In this document: positions 35,930-46,100 of the stretch, piece after piece
How the letters are laid out: each line of letters starts with the position of its first letter
How positions within the stretch are numbered: the first letter of the stretch is position 1
From: Manduca sexta
Taxonomy: Eukaryota; Arthropoda; Insecta; Lepidoptera; Sphingidae
Assembly: GCF_014839805.1 (NCBI RefSeq)
Contig: NC_051119.1
Coordinates: 9,541,245-9,605,244, forward strand
Reading direction: 5' to 3'
Length of the DNA: 64,000 nt
Made by a program: the position numbers and the translations under genes
Notes under the pieces: model-generated
Told to the model about the DNA's origin: nothing
The model's input: only the letters and a program-made list of their open reading frames with translations
Databases searched by the model: none

Positions 35930-36275
35930 ATAAACGAAACCACATACTTCTATTTATCTCTCGTAACTTTGTGCCAAAAATCATCAATAAATAGTGAATA
36001 TTTTCACCAAAACAACCCAGTTTTACACTTGTGCTTTCTTTATCATATTGTAGTTAAGTGCGAATATGGTCTGTGGGTGTATTTCTAAAAGTGTGATGTT
36101 GCTGTTTTGACAATTTCTCTTAAAATATTAGTTAAGGTACAGAGCGCGCGAATTTAAAATTACATTTCATTTTTTTTTCTTTTTTTACTTCTACTGTTCG
36201 AGTAACTGATTGTAAACTGTTATTATGAAGTATATGGTTTCATTTAGAAACTCAATGTCAAAATGTCTCCATATC
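35930..36275. mobile_element. Decayed copy of the 400-bp TACAGGGTC MITE
   Basis: gaaaccacatacttctattt at the left and aaactcaatgtcaaaatgtc at the right correspond to the inverted ends of the intact copy at 52.3 kb; the outermost bases are lost. Confidence 0.5.
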
Positions 36276-36529
36276 AAAAAAGTTCAATTTCCTTTCCGTT
36301 CAGACAATTTAACAAATATACGACCCAAATATATTTAATTTTATTTAAGTTAAAATACCAGTTTAATATTATCTATTCATAACTACGACAATTTAAAAAA
36401 TATATAATATTTTTAGTTCGAAAGAAATACTCAACAATGCCCGGAACTTGTACTCTAGAGAGTAATTCTCACGATGTCGAATATTAATATTGGACGCATG
36501 AATAATATTATTAAAATATTAGGACCATC

Positions 36530-36685
36530 GCTATATATGTACTACTAGATTTGGCGTTCAGAACATTCACTGTGTTCAACTGAATTGAAGTGCAATCCGT
36601 TCAAACTGACTTTAGTATGGTCCATATTGACAGCTTGTGGTTGTGTACGGAGAGGTGTTCACGATATAAGACCTCGAGTCTAGTC
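36530..36685 (+). repeat. Dispersed repeat, family F
   Basis: Contains tatatgtactactagatttg and gcttgtggttgtgtacggag blocks shared with 25.8 kb. Confidence 0.5.
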
Positions 36686-36689
36686 TTTG

Positions 36690-36802
36690 GAGTTTGCTAA
36701 TCCGAACTAGGCCAGCGTGGCGGATTAAGGCTTACTCCCTCTCAGTAGTAGAGGAGGGCCATGCCCAGCAGTGGAACAGTGTATAATACAGGGCTGATAT
36801 TG
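36690..36802 (+). repeat. 5'-truncated SINE family A
   Basis: Only the last 110 bp, from gaactaggccagcgtggcgg to acagggctgatatt. Confidence 0.7.
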
Positions 36803-37528
36803 CCGTGAGCCCAAACGGCTAATACTGGACTAAACAGCCAATTACCAAAAAACAGTAAAAAAATTAGAATTCCCAAAACTACAAAGACCTTGAGGATGAA
36901 ACGCAGCAACCAGAAACATCCGTTTCTTATATTACGTGAGCCGAATAAAAATATTGCGGACAAGTTATAAAACTAGTTTCCCGCATTGTTATAATTTAGT
37001 CATTGTTATAATATTAGTTCCTTACATAATAATGAAATTGGCGTTTTGGGAGTAATACAAGTCGATTCCTTTTTTGTAAAATATAATTAATTAATTAAAC
37101 TATGCACTATTGTTGTCAATGCACTTTTGTCTTATAATAGGGAGTTCATTGATTCCTTTACTAAAAGAAACATGGGGGCGAGAATCACTAAACTCTCTGA
37201 AGGCAGTTGGGACTATCATATCGGAGCCGGATTTCTTTCCTTTTAAAAAGTTATCCAAATTGCGAAAAAAGTGGTAATCAGTGCCAGATTTATATTTTTT
37301 ATGAGGTTAGACCACTTTATTTCCGCTGCCCCATGTAGGTAGCTTTATGTATGTAGGTATCTAAAATACTTAATAATTTTCCATTTGTTGGTATTATGGA
37401 AGGCAGTAAAGTTAAATAAACGAATTATTAATTAAATCTAGTGAGCGTCATCTGAAATCTGTCGCCCCTAAGAGGCTGCCGCACACAGGCCGCGGCCTAT
37501 ACGGCCTATTTACAAATCCAGGACTGGT

Positions 37529-37562
37529 AGTAATCTGTTGGAGCAAGGTCCAACAGATTACT
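37529..37562. repeat. 14-bp perfect hairpin
   Basis: agtaatctgttgga and its complement around gcaagg, within a GC-rich patch at 37440-37650 that I cannot otherwise assign. A third ctgttgga lies 15 bp further on. Confidence 0.7.
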
Positions 37563-37664
37563 ATTAGTCATCTGTTGGATTATTGGTCAAGTGTGATGGC
37601 CGTAGCAGACATTCCAATTGCAGCTCCTCTAGTTTAGCGGCCGTCTGTTGTACAGTGTGTCGTC

Positions 37665-37830
37665 TAGCGTGGTCCTGAAGCAGCAATCAGGATGGCTAGC
37701 GCCATAGAATACCAAACAATACTTTGTAATTCATAGTGGATGGTATTTCTACTGTTTATGAGAGGTCGTCTCACTTACCATCAAGCGAACGGCACGCACG
37801 TCTCGTCATTCATAGCAATAAAATCGCCCA
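37665..37830 (+). repeat. Short repeat, family E (3' part)
   Basis: ccaaacaatactttgtaatt and tgtttatgagaggtcgtctc blocks. The open frame across it is repeat-derived. Confidence 0.6.
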
Positions 37831-38724
37831 AACGCTGTCATCTTTCTAAGAAACAATACGCTACCATCAAACTGATAATTGCTTCAGCAACCGCAATATC
37901 AGCAGTCAGTCCGATATTTCTTGGCTACAAAAACAGCGTCCGCGCGGCGCCTTAAACATAGCCTTATGAAAGCCATAGCTTAATTAGAAATCTAAGTTTA
38001 TCTATATAGTCCGTCGCGTTTCCCCGTGTTTCAATGCTAGTTCTGCTTATCGTAATTGGCTGCGAAGATATGAAACTCAATGTTGTTACGGTAAGCCGGC
38101 TTAGTATGTGGACGGACAGACGTTTTTAATCCTTGTAAATACGGATTAAACGTGTAACTGAGACTATTTAAGTATCCGTTATAATTAATGTAATTGACTA
38201 CGATGGTTGGTAACCGTTACTGATTTTATTAAAAGAATTTTTTGATTGGAGATGGAAATATTGTTTACGAAGTTACCACTTATTGAATATAGCTTTTGCC
38301 TGCGTCTCCACTCGCGGGACAGACTTTACCGGATAAAAAAAATAACCTATAACAATCAAGAGTAATGTAGCTTTCTATTAGTGAAAGAATTTTTAAAATC
38401 ATTTCGGTAGTTCCAGATATTATCACAACAACCCTACAAACTCGCAAACTTTTCCTATTCATAAAATTAGTATACCTACATCGAGACTCATTAATGCCGA
38501 GGTACAGATAAAATCTGAAATAATATCATAATTAGTTCGTTAGGGACTTTTTGCAATGTTGTCTTTGCATTGCAAAACATTTTTGTGACATCACCCTATG
38601 TTAAATTGTATCAGTGTAGTCCTATTTTTTGCAATATTCTTTACTCCGTCTTACTGAATTATCTTTTGACATCTCATCTTATGCTAAATTGTATCATTGC
38701 AATCCAATAATTATATAACACACA

Positions 38725-38822
38725 CTTTCCCGAAAGAGTAGAGAGAGATGCAACCAGGTCACCCACTTTACGCCTCGTGTGTCCGTCCCATCTAGTGACA
38801 TAGAAAACCTATCGACATCCAT
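38725..38822 (-). repeat. SINE family B fragment
   Basis: agagagatgcaaccaggtca and tgtgtccgtcccatctagtg are the reverse of the family's 3' part. Confidence 0.5.
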
Positions 38823-39052
38823 TAATTGCGTATAAAAATCCCGAATTAAGATATGAAACTACTAATTGTAAACCTAACCTCAAAAAGTTGCAAATCAACG
38901 AGTATTTTGCAAGTCAACGAATATAGTTAAAATATATTTCTATATCAATTTCACAACATTATATAATTCCTCCATCGACGTCGACATTTATCCGTGTTCA
39001 ATCATTAAATATTAATTTGAAAAGGAACAGCCTAATTAAGCAACGATTGGAC

Positions 39053-39115
39053 TATATAAAGTGCGGGTCGGTGACCCTTCGAAGGGTTTTTTGTAATCAA
39101 GTCAGTCTTCAACAT
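39053..39115 (+). promoter_or_regulatory. Promoter-like TATA and initiator, no gene attached
   Basis: TATATAAA at 39053-39060 is followed by a palindrome cccttcgaaggg and a gtcagtctt initiator-like motif at 39101. The spacing of about 49 bp is longer than normal. The only start codon after it (39131) opens an 18-codon frame that runs into a dispersed repeat. Confidence 0.2.
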
Positions 39116-39769
39116 CGCTTACATTGTAATGAATCATTTGTGCCAATATTATAGAGGTGATTTTTTTTGTGCTCAGCAGTGGTAAAGGGTCTGTGTTACC
39201 CGTTTCCTGCCTCCTTTTATGTAGTACGTAATTATCATTAGAACGATTTGCAATTTATGCATATTAGTACATATATGTTGTGGCAAATTCCATATTCGAA
39301 AACCTTTTTTCTTTCACCTTTCGCCACTGCTTCTCAGTCGTACACACCTAACGCAATCGTTTTGGTTAATGATCATATGAAAAATTAGTTGCGGCTTTTG
39401 TGATATTTCTCCATCTCTCTCCATCGTACTGGGATTACATTCAGTAAGAGACTTTGTAGACGATTTATTGTGTGTCCATCTTGTAGATATAATAGCAGAA
39501 ATTGTTCCAAGAATTCTAATTTCGAATGACATGTCCAAACATGTTGAAGACTCATTGTCTGTGGAAGTTAAAAAAACATTATTGATAATAATGTATTATT
39601 TTGAGATGTAATTAGCAAAGTGGATATAGTACCTATGCATCGATGAATATTATTTGTAGAAATGAGATTTTTATTGTAGTAATATGTAAAAAAAATCTTT
39701 GTTGATAGAAAAGTTAAGCATTTGTTAATGATGTAGGTATGTGTTTATGTTATAGCAGTTTAAATACAT

Positions 39770-39949
39770 CTGGGGCCTTATTCTCTTTGTCACAGATTAT
39801 TTTGACGGTGCCTAAAACGCACACAACGTATCGGATCGTGTTTAAGACAATTGATATTGGCACACAAAATACCATACCACGCTAATTCCATGAAGATAAC
39901 GTAACACGGCTAGCTACGCGTTTACACTGTCATAGAGATCAAGGCCCTT
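39770..39949. mobile_element. MITE with CAGGGGCCTTATTCTC-type ends, decayed
   Basis: Left end ctggggccttattctctttg; right end atagagatcaaggccctt. A second copy is at 55915-56087. Confidence 0.55.
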
Positions 39950-40285
39950 GGCTTAAGACGTTGCAACTCCAAATTAATCAAATAAATACGACAGCTAAGA
40001 CAATAATTTTGTAGAAAAATAATGAGCTATTATTTATCTATTTGTAATTAATTGAGCAAAATAAACAATAATGTTTTCTTTAATAAAAGTAAAGTAAACA
40101 ATAATGTTCTTTTTTAATTTAAGTTTTTTTTTAATCCAGCATTATATATATACATCGCCTTTTAGACCTCATTCCTGGACAATTTGAAAATATCTCAAAA
40201 ATCATAATTGCAATGTGAAATAATATAACTTATACTAAATTTGTGAAGTGCGAAAATGTGAATCCGCCATTTTGTGCGCGACAAG

Positions 40286-40404
40286 ATGGCGTCGACGAGT
40301 GTGTTCAGATTCCTGGTGCTGTTAGCAGCACTTGTGTGGATCGTGGCTGATGAGAAGAACACCACGAGGGGCAAGCGGGAGCCGTGGACTAACGGCAGCT
40401 GGTT
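40286..40404 (+). CDS. Signal-peptide first exon of an unidentified secreted protein (partial gene)
   Basis: This 119-nt exon starts at an ATG in context caagATGG and encodes MASTSVFRFLVLLAALVWIV, a textbook signal peptide. A short polar stretch follows with a sequon (NTT), a GKR basic site and PWTNGSW. It ends in phase 2 at a consensus donor (tt|gtaagt). GC content is far above the surroundings. Beyond the donor lies a MITE (40422-40816). No downstream exon with matching phase could be assigned with confidence, so the product is unknown. The GKR could be a prohormone-type cleavage/amidation site, but that is speculation from three residues. The exon points toward the minus-strand MBF2-like gene, 2.6 kb away. 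Confidence 0.5.
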
Positions 40405-40421
40405 GTAAGTATTTTATAATA

Positions 40422-40816
40422 TATAGGGTCATTTTGAGATTGTGTTACTAAATGCAACCACATACTCGTCTTCACCTTTGCTGACATAGTGATAAAAATG
40501 ATCCATTAAAAACAAAAAATTTCACTAAATATCCTGGGTTTAGGTTTCTGATCATTTTGTAGTTTAATGCGAATATGGAGAATGCTTGGGTGTTTTTCTG
40601 ACTGAAAGTATCATGTTGCCACTGCAACGAATTCACTTAGAGTAGTAGCGGCTTTAAGGCGCGAAACATTAAAATTACTTTTTATTAATATTTATTTTGT
40701 TCGACACTTACACTTTTTTATTTAACATCTACGGCATAAGTAATTTATTGTAAAGTTATATTTCTAAGTAGATATAAGTATGTGATTTAGTGACGCGATG
40801 TCAAAATGATCCTGTA
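40422..40816. mobile_element. MITE of about 400 bp (TACAGGGTC ends), copy in the intron of the 40.3-kb gene
   Basis: Left end tatagggtcattttgagatt and right end gcgatgtcaaaatgatcctgta are inverted copies. It starts 18 bp past the splice donor of the signal-peptide exon. Confidence 0.7.
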
Positions 40817-41474
40817 TACGTATTTTTGAACAAATATGAACTCAACCTTCTTTCTAATGTAAGTTATTTGTGACTGCATGGTTTTTATTCTTAAAACAAA
40901 AATACTGTTCGCATTTTCATGCTTCAACTCGTGTAATTCCTAATAAAAATTAATTCATATTATATACAATAATTCGGTGTTTTATCAAAATCTTAGTAAG
41001 AGTAAATGAAAAAAACTTTTACACAAATTATTTACACTATATATTTTTTGATAGGATTTATAGTATCACTTAGACAATAATATATAACTCAATTAAAAAG
41101 TGCGTACCTACATATTTACTGAATGATAGTACTTACGTGTACCTATATCGTGGATATGCGATTTTCAAACATAAATTATTCAACTAAATATTTTATTTGT
41201 TGCCACTATAAAATATTGAAAATTGACCTATCACACGCTATTACTAGTATTTATTCTTTATTTCAATAAATAGTGAGAATGACAATCACAAATAACATCT
41301 GTATAATATGGTCTACCGAACACATTTCATGCGGTAACTGATGCTTGATACTATTTGACCTCATTTAGTACTAACCGATTTTTTAAGCATAATCAATATT
41401 CCAAATTTTAATTTAATAAATTTTAATTCATAAATTATAACGCTGCCATTAAATTCATATAATATTTAATATTG

Positions 41475-41705
41475 CTAGTGGAAGGATATAGTTTATATCT
41501 GCCCAAATAGCGACCAGCGTACACAAGTTGTTGAAACCCGCCATAGTGACCCACGTAAGTGTGTCCCGTTCCAAGATCAGCCTGTGTATATTCGGTTCCA
41601 ACAGGCCGGCATAATTGTGACTGCTGAGGGGTAATCATCTCTCGTCAGTCAATATTCTATTGGAGCCCACTTCACTTACTATCAGGTACAGAGGGATCAT
41701 TTTGC
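41475..41705 (+). repeat. Short repeat, family D
   Basis: gaaggatatagtttatatct start, ccaacaggccggcataattg middle, ggagcccacttcacttacta end. Confidence 0.65.
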
Positions 41706-42957
41706 TCTGTTAGTATAACAATATTACGAAGCATGCAACCAATATAATTTAATTATAAACAAAATAAATTATCAAAAATTAAATTGAATAATTCATTGTT
41801 ATTTAAATGCTTTACTTATTGCTCTATTTTCCTTTTTTATTAAACAATTATTTATTAATTGTGTTTGTTGTTTTTTACTAAGTATGTATAAATCATAACA
41901 AATTAACGTCCTTAATGTGTTTAATCATCAACCGACGTCATGCTAACACAATACTCTATGTAGGTCCCTAAATACGTGACAGCTTTTTTGGTTAAATCTT
42001 AAAAAGTAAACAATAATATTGCTTGAAAGAGGAGAAAGACTTTTTCTGTACCTATTCGAAATCGCACTGGAAACATTTAATGCGCAAAAGCTTTAAATAT
42101 GTTAATTCATGACATGGAATTTCTATGTGCTAAATTATTCTAAATCCGTTCAAAAGTTTCTGTCAGTTTTTTACAAACATTCACATAAGATTATCTATCT
42201 CATAACATATTAATAATCAATTTCACATCCAATAATCTCAGGTGAGGGTAGTTTAATATTGATCGAATATTGTATGAAGTACGTTTTATTGCAAGTCTAG
42301 ACTGGATCTCAGGTGTCGTTGGAGTCGGTAATAACTACGCCTTTACAACGTTCATAACAACCCTTTGCGCCTGATGGAAACGCGAGAGCAACCTTTTATA
42401 ATATGTATTCAATATTACTATGTAAAGGTTGTTGATGAGAATGTATTTAGTATTAAATGGAACTAAATATAAGGTTCATATAGTAAGTTTATATAGATTT
42501 ATTAAAGTTGATTTTGTAAATGATAAAAATACTTATATCATTAATCGTCGAGTTTGCTATGAATTTTACATCAGTTGACTAAAATTAATAGATAGAATAA
42601 ATTTATGAAACGTGTATAAAGAATACAGGGTCTAAATTAAAAATTATTAATATTTCTTATTTACTTATGTAACTAGCAAGTTTAAATTCGGTGCCAAATT
42701 AAAATTAAACATTGTTTTCGTACATTTGTTTATTTATTTATCCATTTATGAACTACTGAATGGATTTTCTGTGGGACCAACCTGCAAGTATAATCTTAAA
42801 AAAAAACCAAATCGATTGATAAATGACTGACATCTCAGGAAACAAACAAAATAAAATACGTCGAATTTATAAATTACTCTTTTTTTTAAACAATTAAAAA
42901 ACCACGGCGAGCGACACGTCCTTTTAGCCACTAAAATACAACTTATAAACAAAATAA

Positions 42958-42963
42958 TTTATT
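42958..42963 (-). terminator. Polyadenylation signal AATAAA of the MBF2-like gene
   Basis: AATAAA on the minus strand lies 14 nt past the TAA stop of exon 4. It is a perfect hexamer in the right place, although AT-rich DNA makes chance hits common. Confidence 0.6.
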
Positions 42964-42976
42964 CATATATTCTAAT

Positions 42977-43114
42977 TTAACATATTGTCAATTTATTGTT
43001 AGTATTATTTATGACCGGGGTAGTGGAGTGAACACTCTTCGGTATCCCATACAGCCAGAATTGATACGACAATGTCGATATGTTACTGCACAGAAACGTC
43101 AAGGAGATGAAATT
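42977..43114 (-). CDS. Exon 4 (last) of the MBF2-like gene
   Basis: The exon follows a TATTTTTCAG acceptor in phase 0, encodes 45 residues with SYQFWLYGIP, and ends at TAA (42977-42979). Intron 3 is only 328 bp. The tail after the YG motif is rich in Asn and Thr and ends in Cys. Confidence 0.8.
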   Translation of the reverse strand, partial: NFISLTFLCSNISTLSYQFWLYGIPKSVHSTTPVINNTNNKLTIC

Positions 43115-46100
43115 CTGAAAAATACAATCAAAGTTTTACGATGAATACAATGTAGGTACTACTTTTATGAACAATCTTGCTTGAAGCTTTTGTATAAAAT
43201 ACGTTAGAAATCGATTTCCCTCGTGCATCATATGCAGTGATTTTTCATTTAATTGGTCTATTCAGGCAATACCAGAGAACGAAATATAACTACCATATTG
43301 AGACATATAAAAGAAAAAAGTAAGTAATGACTGCTGATCTTTTAAAAAGTAGGAATGGGTAAGGAAAGCGAGTTTTTTGGTCTCTAGCATTCCTGCTGCC
43401 TCAAACGCAATATATAGGTAATTCTTGCTGCCTGATACTCACATTATAAAGCCCGCCGTCACTAATGTATCCGGTGGTTTCAGACCCGTCCAAGTACAGA
43501 TTCACTTTGAATCCGATTATGATGAATTCTTCCCATAAATCCCTCGTAAATTGGGCCGTCTGCGAAAAAAAACGGTTTATTTTTAAAATAGTTCTATCAT
43601 TAATCGATAGTTAGATTATATATCGATAGATAGATAGATTATATATTATAGATAGGCGTTGTTGACGAGAAACGTTAGGAGTTTAAAAGGAGGTACTCCC
43701 ACACATGTGTTATAAAATCATATATAAAAAAATATTCAATAACTTTAGTTACAGTTTGTAGATAAAAAGTTTGGATATTATTACTAGTAAAACGTAGATA
43801 TAAGTTGTATAAAATGTTATAAAACATCGTATAACATTATACATTTCATAACAGACTATAAACGCCAAGTCGGATTGACTGTCCAAGGAGGCGAGTTGTA
43901 ATCAAAATGGAAGAGGAGTTGCTGATTTTATTTTTGTTCTAAAAGAGGGGAAGCACGATTACTGGATACCGGACTGTCAGTGTTTTTGTTATTATGTTTC
44001 GATTTGTTTTAAGACATATTCACATTGAAAAATGCTATAATAACTGGATAACTTTTGTTATGACTTACCATAATGTGTTCCCTAACAAATATTTTAAAAC
44101 ATTTTATAGCACATGAGTGGAAGCGCCTTTACAAAAGTTCACATTTTTAGAACAATAATTAGCCGATAATGGTATTAATGTGTGTGTGTGTGTGAATATG
44201 CTGGCTATATTAAAAAACAGCAAATATGAACTATTGTTTAGTATACTAGTATAGGCAATTAGGGGCCACTTTTTCGACGATCAGAAAACTAACAATTTAA
44301 ATGACATTAGTTACATTTTTTACATCATAATTTCATTGTTTTAATACCTTTTATCAGTTAATTATAGGAATTTTAATACTATCATTAATGTAAGTCATTC
44401 AAATATAGCAGCAATTATAACGTATCTATAAGCCTTTAAAGATTAAAGAGGTAACTGCCAACAACTTGAAAGAGATGCACGTAGTAAGATATGACGTCAC
44501 AGCATATAATGATGCGAGCGTAAGGGATAGCAAGATAGTGTTCCGCACGCCCACTGTTGATGACTTAATGTTTTATAGCTTATTGTTTCCTAATTATTTT
44601 CTATGTTTTTGTAGAAATATTTTTTTATGAAAAGGAATTTACTTCGTAAGATTACTAAAATAATTGCACTCATATAATATACATAATGTTATGTATTTTA
44701 TTTGTTAATATTTTTATTCACATCCAGGTTTACACTACACTCGAGTTCTTATATTATGAGCGCCACTCCGTAAATAACCACACGCTGTCAATTTTGAAAC
44801 CATACTTAGTCAGGTGTACGGTTGGCAGTACATTTGAGTCGAACACAATGAGTGTACGGGACGCCAAATCTAGAACATAGTACGTATATATCGATGGTAT
44901 TTTATCTTTTTTCAAACCTTAGGCACCTAACTTCAAAACTTCGGAAGATAATGAAACAAAAATCGCGATATAATCACTAAAATTAGTTTTAATTCAATAG
45001 GTATATTTTTTATTTTCATTATTCCGCATTATTCGTGTAAAAAAATTTAAAGCACGTGATAAGATAAAATGATAATGAACAAAATTTTTGTAACCAGATG
45101 TTAAAGATATAGGTGTAATTATATATTACTACTCGTAATTATCTTTGTTATCTAACACAAATTTGAATCAATACCATAAATAATTTTAATATAACATAAG
45201 CAACAGCGACGATAGCCTAGTTGAGAGTGGTGCGGTCTGCTGAGTCGAATGTCCGAAGGTTCAAACCCTTTTTTTTTTTTTTTTTTTTTTTGTTTTCGCG
45301 GAGAAAGTGCCTTATTACTACCGCCCAGCCTTCGTGGGGGGCGACTGAGCGGTTATGCTGGGGTAACCGTGCCTTACGGCCCGGCGTTGAGCCGCCCGGA
45401 TTTGATGGTGACCTTCGGGCGACCGCCGGGCCGAGTCCCTAACCCTATATACAATTTAACCTATGCACGGCCTACCAGCTAAAACTCCGCGGTGACCCTC
45501 TTCGGCGCATTAGGGACGGCTGCGGGCTTCCTCTGACGTTGAAGTGTCTAGTCTGCGACCGCAGCCGCCCCTGCAAGGTTCAAACCCCTAGGGCACACAC
45601 TTTTTTTTTTTGTTTTCGCGGTGTAAGTGTCTTATAACTACCGCCCAGCCTTCATGGGGGGCGACTGAGCGGTTATGTTAGGGTCACCGTGCCTTACGAC
45701 CCGGCGTTGCGCCGCCCGGATTTGATGTCGACCTTCAGGCGACCGCCGCGCCGAGTCCCTAACCTATATACAACGCACGGCATACCAACTAAGACTCCGC
45801 GGTGGCCCTCTTCGGCGCATTAGGGACGACTGCGAGCTTCCTCTGGCGGAAATGTCTAAGTCTACATCCACAGCCGCCGCTGATGGAGCACACACCTCTG
45901 ACTTTTCTAAAATTATGTGTGTATTATTTGTGAATTATCGCTTCCTTTAACGGTAAACAAAAACATCGTGAGGAAACTTGCATATCTGAGAAGTTTTTTA
46001 TAAGAATTTTGGGGTGTGTGAAGTCTACCAAACCGCACTAAGTCATCGTGGTGGACTAAACCTAATCCCTCTCAGTAGTAGAGGCCCGTGCTCAACAACG

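Noticed and set aside
38032..38084. Possible 50-nt plus-strand exon between tgctag and ggtaagcc
   Set aside because: Weak acceptor, no partner exon and no recognisable peptide.
44686..44880. 64-codon plus-strand frame after a cacatccag acceptor-like site
   Set aside because: The sequence is the inverse of a dispersed repeat with copies at 25.8 and 36.5 kb.
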